Source: Shinella sp. UYSO24
Lineage (GTDB): Bacteria > Pseudomonadota > Alphaproteobacteria > Rhizobiales > Rhizobiaceae
Direction of reading: 5' to 3'
Assembly: GCA_902167985.1 (NCBI GenBank)
Contig: CABHNZ010000011.1
Coordinates: 1-64,000, forward strand
DNA: 64,000 bases
Shown: positions 1 through 11,380 of the stretch, in pieces
Position numbering within the stretch: position 1 is the first letter of the stretch
Layout of the letters: the number at the start of each line of letters is the position of its first letter
The notes under the pieces: model-generated
What the model saw: only the letters and a program-made list of their open reading frames with translations
The model's database searches: none
Told to the model about the DNA's origin: nothing
Position numbers and translations under genes: made by a program

Positions 1-2351
<2,351 letters not shown>

Positions 2352-2424
2352 TTATCGCAGGCCTGTGACGAACGGATGGCGATCTCGCTTCGAGATCTTA
2401 TGCTTCGATTGATGAATTGAGTGC

Positions 2425-2470
2425 GAGGAGCTCTTGCGCCGGCAGGCTTTTCGGCCGCCGGGCGCTCCTC
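2425..2470 (-). promoter_or_regulatory. candidate leu attenuator hairpin
   Basis: On the minus strand GAGGAGC (2470-2464) pairs with GCTCCTC (2431-2425). An inner GC-rich stem, GCGCCCGGCGGC with GCGCCGGCAGGC reversed, closes on a GAAAA loop. The hairpin begins at the stop codon of the Leu-rich leader ORF, as expected for ribosome-coupled attenuation. There is no good U-run after it, so termination efficiency is uncertain. A second small perfect hairpin (GATCTCG-CTT-CGAGATC) follows near 2383-2399. Confidence 0.5.
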
Positions 2471-2594
2471 AACGGACCCGGCAACCGCGCGTAAGGTCGA
2501 GGCTAAGAAGCGAGGAAAGCGCGAGAACCGGCGACCCGGCCGCGAAGCGGCAGGTTGTCGAACGGTCAAACATGATCGCGCCTGTCATGGTCAT
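2469..2594 (-). CDS. leuL: candidate leucine leader peptide (41 aa)
   Basis: The ORF ATG 2594 to TGA 2469 encodes 41 residues. Leucines stand at positions 24, 26, 29, 30, 32 and 34, six in eleven residues (core VLALSSLLSLDL). It lies between a predicted promoter (2603-2630) and leuA, and its stop codon overlaps the base of a strong hairpin. The predicted -10 ends nine bases before the ATG, so the message may be leaderless. The function is inferred by analogy with amino-acid attenuators; homologues were not checked. The symbol is provisional. Internal ATGs at 2588 and 2573 are alternative starts. Confidence 0.55.
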   Translation of the reverse strand: MTMTGAIMFDRSTTCRFAAGSPVLALSSLLSLDLTRGCRVR

Positions 2595-2602
2595 GGGTCG
2601 CT

Positions 2603-2630
2603 GTATAGCGACGGATTGTCGCCTGTGCAA
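2603..2630 (-). promoter_or_regulatory. predicted promoter of the leu leader / leuA
   Basis: On the minus strand TTGCAC (2630-2625) and CTATAC (2608-2603) are separated by 16 bases, a fair sigma70-type match. The predicted start falls at or one to two bases before the leader ATG at 2594. Confidence 0.45.
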
Positions 2631-2670
2631 GTGCACTTATTGCAAGCGATGTCCAAACATCGATTGCGAC

Positions 2671-2919
2671 TTATTTGGGCTCATCCGCCTGTGCCAGCCG
2701 CTCTTCCAGCCAGCGGCGCACCAGCACTTCATGAGTGACACCAAGCTTTTGAGCCTCGTTCTTCAACGTGAGAATGAGCCAGTTCGGCAGTTCCAAGTGA
2801 ATTTGGCCGAGAGCATCCTCAGCCCGCCGCGCAGAAGACCAGTCGACATATTCGCTGATGTCCTCGCCATCATCGAACATCCTGTCAAATTCTTCAGCCG
2901 TTAGTGTCTTCACTGTCAT
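2671..2919 (-). CDS. brnA: BrnA-type antitoxin
   Basis: This 82-residue protein starts MTVKTLTAEEFDRMFDDGED and continues SEYVDWSSARR, the characteristic N-terminus of BrnA antitoxins. A ribbon-helix-helix-like C-terminal segment follows (LPNWLILTLKNEAQKLGV, then VRRWLEERL). In known BrnTA modules BrnA neutralises the RNase BrnT and represses the operon. The start ATG 2919 lies 26 bases inside the brnT end, giving the usual toxin-first overlapping order. An upstream ATG at 3015 in the same frame would sit wholly in brnT coding sequence and is rejected. Confidence 0.8.
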   Translation of the reverse strand: MTVKTLTAEEFDRMFDDGEDISEYVDWSSARRAEDALGQIHLELPNWLILTLKNEAQKLGVTHEVLVRRWLEERLAQADEPK

Positions 2920-3168
2920 AGGAGTGCCTTTCAGAGTGACGCGAACGCCTGACGGAGATGATCCTGATCCGGCCGTTCCTCCTCGTGAAGACCGCAGTCC
3001 AATGTTTACCGCCAATCTTGCCTATAAGAATATAGCGCCTTTCCTCTTCAAACGGAACACGGGCAATCACCCCGCGTCTGTCCCGCCACAAGGCCTGCGC
3101 TTCAACGAAGTCGATACCGTGCTTGCCCTTGTTGGAAGCGCTCTTGTCGCATCGAATTCAAATTCCAT
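2894..3168 (-). CDS. brnT: BrnT-type ribonuclease toxin, frame broken near 3152
   Basis: It starts at ATG 3168 (MEFEFDA) after GAGGCG. After one restored base near 3152 the product reads KSASNKGKHGIDFVEAQALW, then RRYILIGKIGGKHWTAVF and RIISVRRSR. These are the hallmarks of BrnT, a small RelE-fold RNase toxin of about 90 residues. As written, the frame runs out after about 30 residues. The likely error is one base missing in GCGACAAG. If the break is real, the antitoxin would be an orphan. It overlaps brnA by 26 bases and begins 24 bases after the benE stop on the same strand. Confidence 0.75.
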
Positions 3169-3185
3169 GCCGCGCCTCGATTTTT

Positions 3186-3200
3186 GTGATACTAAATCAC
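3186..3200. promoter_or_regulatory. inverted repeat, candidate BrnTA operator
   Basis: GTGAT (3186-3190) and ATCAC (3196-3200) form a perfect 5-bp inverted repeat with a 5-base spacer, 18 bases upstream of brnT and overlapping the benE stop codon. On the minus strand it contains TAGTAT, a weak -10. BrnA repressors are known to bind inverted repeats in their own promoter; the assignment here is inferred from position. Confidence 0.4.
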
Positions 3201-4379
3201 TTTACGTGGTCGCATCACCCGCGACAAGCCCATCATCACCCCACCGGCGACAAGCCCCCAGAAGGCACCGGAAATGCCGCCGAACGTGGCACCCGAGGCG
3301 GTCACGAGAAAGGTGATGGCCGCGGCTTCGCGCGTTTCGGGCTCGCGCCACGCGGCATAGGCAGCATTGGTGAAGGCGCCGATCAGGCCGAGACCGGCCA
3401 CCGCCTGCAACAGGATCGGCGGCGCCATAGAGACGAAGGCGATGATCCCGCCGGCGATCAGCCCGAGCACGATATAGGCCGCCCCGCCGACGAGCGAGGC
3501 CCAGTAGCGACGCGCCGGATCGGGATGGGCATCCTCGCTGGCGCACATGGCTGCCGTGATTGCCGCCATGTTGACCGGAACGCCGCCGAATATGGCGCAG
3601 ATACCGGAGAACACACCGGTCGAGGTGAAAAGCGCGCCCGGCGACGGCTCGTAGCCATGCGCCTTGAGGATCGCGATGCCCGGAATATTCTGCGACGCCA
3701 TGGTAACGATATAGAGCGGCAGCGCCACCGAGATGAACCCGTGCCAGGTGAATTCCGGCATGACCGGCACCAGCACCGGATGGATCGCCGCGCCGATCTG
3801 CGACAGCGCATCGGCCGGCAGGTCGACGCCGAGAAGCAGTACGACGACGAAGGCGCCGAGGGCCGCCGGCACCGCAAAGATCCGCCAGCGCGAGACCACG
3901 ACCATCCAGGTGATCACGATCGGCAGGCCGAGCGCTGCATTGAAGGCGACGGCCTTGACCGGCGCGAGACACAAGCCCAGCAGGATGCCGGCCAGCATCG
4001 CATTGGCAAGCGCCGGCGGAATGAGCCGGATCGCCCGGCCAAGCGGCGTGAACAGGCCGGAAAGAACGATCAGCCCTGCACAGAGGACGAAGGCGCCGAC
4101 AGCGGCCGGAAACCCGCCGGCAATCGCACCCGTTGCCGCAAGAAGGGCCGCGCCCGGCGTCGACCATGCCATCATGATCGGCATCTTGTGGCGCAGCGAA
4201 AAGCCGATCGCCAGCAGCGCCTGCGCGACCGATAGCGCCAGAAGCGCACTCGCCTGCTGCGGCCCCGTCGCGCCCATCACCTGCAGCCCCTGCGTGATCA
4301 CCGCAAACGAGCTGATAAAGCCGACAAACGCCGTGAGCAGCCCCATTGTCAGGGCCGAGACGGAAAATTCCTTGAGCAT
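3192..4379 (-). CDS. benE: BenE-family benzoate/H+ symporter-like transporter
   Basis: This intact 395-residue, very hydrophobic protein has about 12 predicted membrane segments. The order and motifs match the BenE family: MGLLTAFVGFISSFAVITQG at the N-terminus, PGAALLA near 75, FGGVPVNMAAITAA near 270 and a C-terminal GAFWGLVAGG. Characterised BenE proteins take up benzoate with protons, but no aromatic degradation genes are nearby, so the substrate is uncertain. It starts at ATG 4379. It is transcribed divergently from the CHASE-GGDEF-EAL gene and is followed at once by brnTA on the same strand. Confidence 0.85.
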   Translation of the reverse strand: MLKEFSVSALTMGLLTAFVGFISSFAVITQGLQVMGATGPQQASALLALSVAQALLAIGFSLRHKMPIMMAWSTPGAALLAATGAIAGGFPAAVGAFVLCAGLIVLSGLFTPLGRAIRLIPPALANAMLAGILLGLCLAPVKAVAFNAALGLPIVITWMVVVSRWRIFAVPAALGAFVVVLLLGVDLPADALSQIGAAIHPVLVPVMPEFTWHGFISVALPLYIVTMASQNIPGIAILKAHGYEPSPGALFTSTGVFSGICAIFGGVPVNMAAITAAMCASEDAHPDPARRYWASLVGGAAYIVLGLIAGGIIAFVSMAPPILLQAVAGLGLIGAFTNAAYAAWREPETREAAAITFLVTASGATFGGISGAFWGLVAGGVMMGLSRVMRPRKVI

Positions 4380-4686
4380 GGGGTCCGGTATCCTTGAGAG
4401 GCCCGCAGGGCCTGCGCGGCTTGGAGCATAAGCACACCCTCAAATGCAAGCCGTCATGCCGCAAAATCACCCATGCGCGGCAGCAAATGCCCTCTTTTTC
4501 GCCATGAGGTGACGGCACCGCGGATCGCCCTGCTGCGCACCCCGTAAAGCTGGCCATAAACCTGCTGGGATACCTAGACGGATACCCGACAGGAAACGGC
4601 ACAGGTGCCACCGGCCGAACCGTACCGAATTAGAACCTTTTAAAGCTTTTAGGCACACACTGTTTCGTCGTACGCCGGAAACGTCC
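4380..4686. other. divergent intergenic region
   Basis: This stretch separates benE (minus) from the GGDEF-EAL gene (plus). It contains an AT-rich block with CTTTTAAAGCTTTTAG around 4637-4652 that could belong to a plus-strand promoter, and GGCCCGCAGGGCC near 4401. I see no gene or confident site. Confidence 0.4.
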
Positions 4687-7399
4687 ATGAACTCAGTCCC
4701 GCATGCCCCGGAGCCCCCGCAAGGTTCCCATGTAAAGTCGAAACGCTCGCCCTGGCTCGGCCCGAGCTATTTTCTGCCTGCCCTTCTGGCTGCCGTCGCC
4801 GTCGTCATCGGCGTCATCCGCATCGACATGGAGGAACGCGCCCAGCACCGCGCCACCCAGCGCCTCGCCGCCGCAGAACAGCTGGCCAAGGTGGCCTCGG
4901 GACTGGAAACCAATATTCACGGCAACGTCAATCTGGTTCACGGTCTGGTCGCCGCGGTCGCAGCCAACCCGACCATGGGCGAGAGCCAGTTTGCCGCCGT
5001 GGCCGAGCGCATCTTTGCCGCTCCCTCGCAGCTGCGCAACATTGCCGCCGCGCCCGATATGGTGGTGCGCTTCGTCTACCCTTATGTTTCGAATTCCCGC
5101 GTTCTCGGGCTTGATTACCGCACCAGCCCCGATCAGGGCCCGGCCGCCATGGAAGCGGTGCAGCGCCGCCAGCCCGTCATCACCGGCCCGATCAACCTGC
5201 TTCAGGGTGGACAGGGCCTCGTCGCCCGCTACCCGGTCTTTGCCATCGGCAATGGCCGTTTCTGGGGCATTCTTTCCGCTGTCATCGACGTCAACCGGCT
5301 TTATGCCGACAGCAATCTCGGCACCGAGCGCCAGACGCTCGATATCGCCATTTCCCGCCGGCCCATGCCGAAGGATGGCGACGTCTTTATGGCGACAAGG
5401 CGGTTTTCGCCAGTTCCCCGGTCAAGACCCATATCGATCTCGGTTACGACACCTGGTATCTGGCAGCCGTTCCGAAAGGCGGCTGGGAAGAGAGTGCCGG
5501 CGCCCTGCCCTCGGTGCGCGCCTATGTCCTGATGATCGCTCTCTGTATCATCGGCCCGCTCATCTGGGTGGGCTTCCTCATGCGGCAGCGCCAGAGCAAT
5601 ATCACCACGCTGCAGGAGCGTGAGGAAGAACTGGAGACCCTCCACCAGCGGCTGGCGCTGGCGCTGAAGGCATCGAGCGTCGGCGTGTGGGAATACGAGC
5701 CTCGACCAACACGCTCTACTGGGATGCCAGGATGTGCGAGATCTATGGCGTCGCCAATGATCGCAGCGATTTCCACTATGCCGCCTGGCGGGATGCGCTT
5801 CATCCGGATGATCTGGAAAACGCGCAGGCGCTTCTCGTACGCACGCTGGAAGAGGACATCCCCTATCTCACACAGTTCCGTATCGTCACCCCGACAGGCG
5901 AGACCAGACATATCCGCGCCCATGGCGTGACCTACAAGACAGCGATCGGCCGCCAGAGGATCGTCGGCGCCAACTGGGACGTCACCCACGACACGCTTTT
6001 GCAGACGGAGCTGCGCGATGCCCGTGCCCGCACGGAAGAGCAGAACGAGCAGCTGCGCGCCACGCGCCACACGCTCGAACACCAGTCGCTGCATGATGCC
6101 CTGACCGGCCTGCCGAACCGCCGCTTTCTTGACCGCTTCATGGAGGAGGCAGGCCGCGCTCCTCCAGAACATCCGGTCGCCTTCATCCATTGCGACCTCG
6201 ATCGCTTCAAGGAGGTCAACGACACGCTCGGTCATGCGGCCGGTGATGCGGTTCTGAAGGAAGCCGCCCTGCGCCTCTCGGCGCTTCTCGATATCGGCGA
6301 ATTCGCCTCACGCATCGGCGGCGACGAGTTCGTCGTGGTCACGGCAAGCCCCATGCCGCTGGTGCGGGCGCGCCATCTGGCGGCCGCCATCGTCCAGGCG
6401 CTGGCACGGCCGATCGAGGTGGAGGGCCGCCAGTGCAATGTCGGCTGCAGCGCCGGCATCGCCTGCCAGACCGCCGCCGGCGATGACCTTCGTCAATTGC
6501 TGGTCAATGCCGATGTGGCGCTATACGAAGCCAAGAAACGCGGCCGCAACCGCGCCGAACTCTTCTCCGAAGAGCTTTTGACCGCAACGATCCAGACCCG
6601 CCGGATCTCGGACGAATTGCTGGCGGCGATCCGCAACGACGAGATCGTCGCCTATTTCCAGCCGCAATTCTGCGCCCAGACGCTCGACATAGCAGGCGTC
6701 GAGGCCCTTGCCCGCTGGCGTCACCCGACGCGTGGCATGGTCCCGCCCAGCGAATTTCTCGGCATAGCCGAGGAACTCCACCGCTCGGCCGAGATCGACG
6801 CCATCATTCTCGACAAGGCGCTTACAGAGGCCAGCCGCTGGCGGGCGATAGGCCTCGATATTCCCAATGTCTCGGTCAACATCTCGGCCCAGCGCCTGAA
6901 GGACGAAACGCTGATCGACAGCCTGAAGACCATGTCCTTCATGCCCGGCCGCCTCTCCTTCGAGCTCTTGGAATCGATCTCCTTCGATGGCGAGGATACC
7001 GGCATCCGCGATATCATCGAACAGCTGAAGACCCTCGGCATCGCGATCGAGGTCGACGATTTCGGCACCGGCCATGCGTCGATCGTCAGCCTGATCGAAC
7101 TCGGGCCGAAGCGGCTGAAGATCGACCGGCGTCTGATCGCGCCGCTGGAAGCCTCAGGCTCGCAGCGACGCCTCGTCGCGTCGATTATCGATATCGGCCG
7201 TTCGCAAGGTATCGAGATCGTCGCAGAAGGCGTCGAAACGCCCGCCCATGTGGAAATCCTGCGCAGTCTCGGCTGCCAGATCCTGCAGGGCTATGCGCTG
7301 GCAAGGCCCATGGCCGCCGACGAGTTCGAAAACTTTGCCCGGACATGGCGCGAAGGCCACCGCACGGTCGAAATGGCTGCCATCGGCCGCCGGCGCTGA
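4687..7399 (+). CDS. CHASE-PAS-GGDEF-EAL c-di-GMP signalling protein, two frame breaks
   Basis: This membrane sensor makes or breaks cyclic di-GMP. The order is: TM near residue 25, periplasmic CHASE domain (about 45-250), second TM (VLMIALCIIGPLIWVGFLM), short coiled coil, PAS domain, GGDEF domain (RIGGDEFVVV) and EAL domain. The EAL domain keeps EALARWRHP, the N of SVNISA, FELLES, DDFGTG, the K of LKIDR and AEGVET, so both catalytic sites look competent. Residues upstream of GGDEF lack an RxxD inhibitory site. Frame breaks lie near 5388 (TTTT read as TTT before ATGGCGAC) and near 5700 (GAGCCCTCG read as GAGCCTCG). With both restored the product is about 900 residues. The ATG has only a weak ribosome site. 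Confidence 0.9.
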
Positions 7400-7455
7400 C
7401 GCCGAAAAGCCGCCGGCAGAGCCGGCGACCTCTCGATCCGGATGGCTTCGCCACC

Positions 7456-8195
7456 TCAGTAATCACGAGCGAATGCGGAAGGCGCCGCCGGCACCTGCTG
7501 CTGCGATGGCTGATAGCCGACCTTCAGAAGCCCGTTACCGCGCGCGCCTGCGCCGGCTGCAGCGGCTCGGCCCGGATCATCTGCTGCTGACCGCCACCCG
7601 GCATGGCCTTGCAGCGCCCGAACTTGCCTGCTGCACCTGCGGCTTGCCGTGGCCATCGGTGAAATAGCGGATCGACTGGCTGCAATCCTGACCGTTCGAA
7701 ATCGTCTCGACCATCGAATAGCCCTGCGTGCCGGCCGCAGCCGGCCCATGTCGATCGTCCTTACGCCACCCTGATTATCGAGGCCTCGCCCTGCATGGCG
7801 CCGATCTCCTGGAACATCTGTTCGGCCTGACGGTCCATCGCGGCCGAGATCCGGTCGAGTGCCGCAAACGGCGACTGCGCACCGAAGAACGGATCGGCTG
7901 AGGCATCCGCCGAAGGCCCGGTAACATAGGCCGAATTCTCGCGAAGCGTTTCATCATAGGCAGCATCGCCATGGCCGAAGGTGACGACCGGAATGCGGTC
8001 GCCCCAGTAGCGGACATGCTCGACGGAACCATCCGGCAGCTTGAGGTCGATCGAGTGGATGGCGGCCGCCGGACGATCCTGCGCCGAAGCGGTGTCGGCA
8101 ACGCTGAGGACGCCCGCGACGGCAACGGCAGCGCAGGCCGCGCCGAGTGCGAAACTGGAAGTACCACGGGGAAGTAATGTGCGAAGTGACGTCAT
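7456..8195 (-). CDS. secreted protein of unknown function, about four frame breaks
   Basis: It starts at ATG 8195 after AGGAG. A clear Sec signal peptide ends near residue 39 (VLSVADTASAQ). The mature part has IHSIDLKLPDGSVEHVRYWG and a Q/M-rich region (MDRQAEQMFQEIGAMQ). Later segments in other frames are plainly one protein: DNQGGVRTIDMG (7749 region), YSMVETISNGQDCSQSIRYF (around 7700), GRCKAMPGGGQQQMIRAEP (around 7600) and NGLLKVGYQPSQQQVPAAP up to the stop at 7456. Each switch fits a one-base deletion (near 7775, 7738, 7645 and 7530). I do not recognise the family. The single Cys in each of the last two segments may pair. Confidence 0.6.
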
Positions 8196-8477
8196 GACAA
8201 TCTCCTATGCATCAATCCATGTTGACCGGTGTTTCCGTCAGCCTGCCGCCGTTTGGGAGCCGGCGCAGACCGCTTGCAGGCCCTTCAGACCCTGTTCGAA
8301 AACACGATGACCCGCTCGAAAACCCTGCGAACCATCCCCTCCAGTCGGCGCCGCCGATCCGCCCGATTTGTGGCATGTCCAAGCACGCTTGGCGCACGCC
8401 GGCACACGAAAGCGTGCAGCCTCGTGAACCCTGCCCGCCCCTTTCTCCGCACCTCCCCCTGCCATTTCGCTCAACAC
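8196..8477. other. non-coding gap
   Basis: Between the secreted-protein start and the clpP terminator I see no gene with a ribosome site and sensible composition. It should carry the minus-strand promoter for the secreted protein, but no good -35/-10 pair stands out. Confidence 0.35.
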
Positions 8478-8512
8478 GAAAAACCCCTGCCGGCCGAGCC
8501 GACAGGGGTTTG
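8478..8512 (-). terminator. rho-independent terminator of clpP
   Basis: Arms AAACCCCTGCCGG (8481-8493) and CCGACAGGGGTTT (8499-8511) form a 13-bp stem with one mismatch and a 5-base loop. It is followed on the minus strand by TTTTT. It lies about 60 bases after the clpP stop. Confidence 0.85.
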
Positions 8513-8573
8513 AAATATTGCGATCCGCAAAAGCGGAGAGACCTTATGTCACCCTTGGGTGATCATTGGGTAA

Positions 8574-9167
8574 TCAGCCGATCTCGCTCTGCGAGGTCAC
8601 GACCTTCGAGACGAGGCCATAGCCGACGGCTTCTTCGGCCGAGAGCCAGTAGTCGCGGTCGATGTCCTTGGCGATCTTCTCTTCCGTCTGGCCGGTGGCC
8701 TTCGAGAAGATCTTGATCAGGCGCTCGTTCATCTTGATGATTTCGCGCGCCTGGATCTCGATATCCGATGCCATGCCGCGGGTACCGCCCGACGGCTGAT
8801 GGATCAGGAAGCGGGTGTTCGGCAGGCAGATACGACGCTCCTTGGGAGCGGCCGCATAGATCAGCGCGCCAGCAGAAGCCACCCAGCCCGTTCCGATCAT
8901 CCAGACATTCGGCTTGATGAACTTGATCATGTCATGGATGGAATCGCCGGATTCGACGTGGCCGCCCGGAGAATTGACATAGATGCGGATGTCATCGTCG
9001 CTGGCCGCCGAAAGCGCCACCAGCTGCGTGTTGACCTTCTGCGCCAGTTCCTGGGTGATCGGTCCATAGATGAAGATCGAACGCGACTTGAAAAGGTTCG
9101 CCTCCGTTTCCTTGCCGAGCGGCAATTCCTTCGTCTTGTCGTCGTTGTCGTCTTCGTCGTTCAGCAC
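8574..9167 (-). CDS. clpP: ATP-dependent Clp protease proteolytic subunit (ClpP paralogue)
   Basis: This is an intact 197-residue cytoplasmic serine protease subunit. The catalytic Ser is near 98 in GWVASAG, the His near 123 in HQPSGG, and the Asp probably near 172 in DRDYW. The usual ClpP Ser motif is ASMG, so this is one of the divergent ClpP paralogues common in rhizobia. The N-terminus is acidic ([12 protein letters not shown]). I choose GTG 9167 because AGGAGA lies 8 bases upstream; the frame stays open to 9326 but that part looks non-coding. No Clp ATPase gene is adjacent. Confidence 0.9.
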   Translation of the reverse strand: MLNDEDDNDDKTKELPLGKETEANLFKSRSIFIYGPITQELAQKVNTQLVALSAASDDDIRIYVNSPGGHVESGDSIHDMIKFIKPNVWMIGTGWVASAGALIYAAAPKERRICLPNTRFLIHQPSGGTRGMASDIEIQAREIIKMNERLIKIFSKATGQTEEKIAKDIDRDYWLSAEEAVGYGLVSKVVTSQSEIG

Positions 9168-9438
9168 GATTACAGTCTCCTGTATGGAATTCCTGTAACG
9201 GACATAATGTGTTCGCGCCCACAAAACAATGCGCAACGCGCAGGAAGACGTTTTGCCTGTGAAGACGTGGTTACAAACCTGCAACCAGAGGCGAAGAATC
9301 GTAAAAACAACCGCAGATAATCCCATGCGCCGATCAGGCCGACTTATCGCCGCGACTTCACCAATCTAAGGTAGACATCCCGCAAGTCCTTGTTCTATCG
9401 TCCGATTATCGAAGCATCAGGAAAATCAGGGGATAGAG
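9168..9438. other. divergent intergenic region clpP/hupE
   Basis: No gene or known riboswitch is visible. I looked for a cobalamin-type element before hupE and did not find its conserved box. Confidence 0.35.
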
Positions 9439-10053
9439 ATGTTGAAACGCCTTTCGCTTGCCGCAGCCATGGTCACGGCCGCCGCCGCACCCGCCTTTGC
9501 CCATCTCGATCCGCTCGAACACGGCTCCTTTGCCGCCGGCTTCTCGCACCCGCTCTTCGGCATGGACCATATTCTCGTCATGGTCTCGGTTGGCCTCTGG
9601 GCAGCTCAGCTCGCACGCGCCGCGCAAATCTCGGGCTCCGATTCCGCCTCGAAAGCCCGCACCAAGCCCCTCTGGCTCGTACCCTCCGCCTTCGTCGCGA
9701 CGATGGCGGCAGGCTTCCTGCTGGCGGTTGCCGGCATTGAACTGCCCTTCGTCGAGCCGGCCATTCTGGCCTCGGTCATCGCCCTGGCTGATCGTCGCGA
9801 TTGCGGTCCGCATGCCGGTTGCCGCCTGCGCCGCCGTCGTCGGCATCTTCGCCCTCTTCCACGGCCATGCCCATGGCGGCGAACTGGGAGAGGCGGGCGC
9901 CCTGCAGTTCGGCATCGGCTTCCTGATTGCCACCGCCCTCCTGCATGTTGCCGGCATCGGCTCGGGCTTGCCGTTTCGCATCTGAGCCCCAAACTCGCCC
10001 GCCTCCTCGGCGGCTTCACGGCGCTTGCAGGCCTCTCCATGGTCTTTGGCTGA
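9439..10053 (+). CDS. HupE/UreJ-family metal permease, two frame breaks
   Basis: This is an inner-membrane nickel/cobalt-type permease of the HupE/UreJ family. The signal sequence runs to residue 21 (APAFAH). The conserved His/Asp segment HPLFGMDHILVMVSVGLWA follows, and later ALFHGHAHGGELGE, both expected in this family. About six membrane segments fit the usual 190-205 residues. The frame is lost near 9787 (net two bases missing, IALGLIVAI) and near 9967 (GGCCTCGGG read as GGCTCGGG, restoring GLGLAVSHLSPKLARLL). The start ATG has GGGGATAGAG upstream. No hydrogenase or urease genes lie nearby, so the metal substrate cannot be read from context. Confidence 0.85.
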   Translation: MLKRLSLAAAMVTAAAAPAFAHLDPLEHGSFAAGFSHPLFGMDHILVMVSVGLWAAQLARAAQISGSDSASKARTKPLWLVPSAFVATMAAGFLLAVAGIELPFVEPAILASVIALADRRDCGPHAGCRLRRRRRHLRPLPRPCPWRRTGRGGRPAVRHRLPDCHRPPACCRHRLGLAVSHLSPKLARLLGGFTALAGLSMVFG

Positions 10054-10185
10054 GCATTAGGTCGCGACCCTCTGCCGCAGCAAGACTAGACAAAGATTAC
10101 AAAGATTTAAGGGATTGCCGCTTTGAAAAGTCGCAATCCCTTCTTACGTTGTGCCATGACACTACAGTCCGCTAAGGAGGCAGAC

Positions 10186-11036
10186 ATGTCACCGGAAGAA
10201 CGCCAGCTTCTGACATCCCTTTTCGATCGCGTGAAAACCGCATCGCAGACGCCGCGCGACCGCGAGGCGGAAACCCTTGTCGAGCAGTCCGTGCGCGACC
10301 AGCCCTATTCACCCTATTATCTGGCGCAGGCCGTGATCGTTCAGGAAAAGGGCCTCGAGGCCGCTTCCGCACGCATCAAGGAGCTTGAGGATCAGGTGAG
10401 CAAGCTGCAGGACGAAAATGCCCGCGCAGCACAGCGCCTGCCCCGCAGCAGAGCGGTGGCTTCCTGAGCTCGATCTTCGGCTCCAGCCAGCCGCCCGCAC
10501 CGCGCCCGCCCGAACCGGCCCCCGCCGCATCGGGCCCCTGGGGCAATAGCGGAGGCAACACTGCCGCTGCGCCGCAAGGCTACCGTCAGGCTCCGGCCTA
10601 TGACGGCGGCTACCAGGGTGGACCCCAGGGCGGCCCTTGGAGCGGTGGCGGCCAGCCGCAGCAGGCCGCACCCTCTGCCGGTTCCAGCTTCCTGAAGGGC
10701 GCGCTTGGCACCGCAGCCGGCGTTGCCGGCGGCATGCTTCTCGCCAATACGCTCTCGAGCGCCTTCAGCAGCCACACGTCCGCCCTCGGTCTCGGCTCGC
10801 CCTTCAACGAGACCGCCAACCCCTTCGGCACCCCGCAGGCTCCTGCGCCCGTCGAGGAAACCGTGATCAACAACTACTACGGCAATGACGCCGCCCCCGG
10901 TGCCGATAACAACGGCACCGACAACGTCGATTTCGGCCAGGACGACAATGCGACCTGGCAGCAGGCGGATGACAATTCCGACTGGAACAACGACGACAGC
11001 TGGAGCGGCAGCGACGACGACAATCTCGACGTCTGA
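10186..11036 (+). CDS. DUF2076 family protein, frame broken near 10432
   Basis: The start ATG 10186 follows AAGGAGG. The N-terminal 90 residues (MSPEERQLLTSLFDRVK, YYLAQAVIVQEKGL, then a coiled-coil-like ARIKELEDQVSKLQDE) match DUF2076. A Pro/Gly/Gln-rich linker leads to a hydrophobic glycine-containing segment (LGTAAGVAGGMLLAN) and then a strongly acidic Asn/Asp tail (DDNSDWNNDDSWSGSDDD). One base is missing in CAGCGCCTGCC; restoring it joins RAAQ to APAPQQSGGFLSSIFG. The family's function is unknown, although the hydrophobic segment suggests envelope association. A strong terminator follows. Confidence 0.8.
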
Positions 11037-11056
11037 CACCGCCTCGTCCAGATAGC

Positions 11057-11093
11057 AAAAAGGGCTGCCTCCTCCCGGAAGCAGCCCTTTTTT
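11057..11093 (+). terminator. rho-independent terminator
   Basis: AAAAAGGGCTGC (11057-11068) pairs with GCAGCCCTTTTT (11081-11092), giving a 12-bp stem followed by T's. It ends the DUF2076 gene. Confidence 0.9.
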
Positions 11094-11117
11094 GTGACAA
11101 TCCCGCACTGCCAAATT

Positions 11118-11160
11118 CCGTCATCCTCTGGCTCGTCCAGAGGATCTGACCACGTCGGTG
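11118..11160. repeat. partial copy of dispersed palindromic repeat
   Basis: GTCATCCTCTGG-CTCGT-CCAGAGGAT followed by CTGACCACG matches the first half of the complete copies at 40313 and 42164. The second palindrome is missing here. Compensatory changes (TGG with CCA instead of GGG with CCC) preserve pairing, which argues for selection on structure. Confidence 0.7.
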
Positions 11161-11334
11161 ATCGGGCGGTACCAGAGCAAAGATCGCGGCGGTAAGGCTT
11201 CGGATCTTGAGCGACAGGCACGGGACGAGCGGCGAAGGACGCCGCTCGCTCAGCCTTGCACTTGTGGCACAAAGGAGCTGCGGCCTGCCGCACCCTCTCC
11301 CGGCCCCTCGCTTTGGCTCGGGGCGTTCGACGCT
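11161..11334. other. non-coding gap
   Basis: This continues the gap between the DUF2076 gene and queF. It contains one hairpin, GAGCGGCG-AAGGA-CGCCGCTC at about 11228-11248, and nothing that looks like a gene. Confidence 0.35.
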
Positions 11335-11359
11335 CAAAACGCTCCACTGGAGCGTTTTG
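11335..11359. terminator. perfect 25-bp palindrome, likely queF terminator
   Basis: CAAAACGCTCCA and its exact complement TGGAGCGTTTTG flank a single C. The TTTT on the distal arm gives terminator character. It lies 22 bases past the queF stop on the minus strand. Confidence 0.6.
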
Positions 11360-11380
11360 CCGGCTTGACGCCGTCGCGTC

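Noticed and set aside
2421-2904. Plus-strand ORFs over the leu leader and brnA
   Set aside because: They lie antisense to the leader and brnA, lack ribosome sites and have no recognisable protein character.
3123-4235. Long plus-strand ORF antisense to benE, rich in Arg, Asp and His
   Set aside because: It is the antisense shadow of an intact membrane transporter. Similar His/Asp/Arg-rich shadows lie opposite leuA, trpE(G), bacA and der.
9328-9438. Cobalamin riboswitch before hupE
   Set aside because: The gap is short and shows none of the conserved B12-box sequence.
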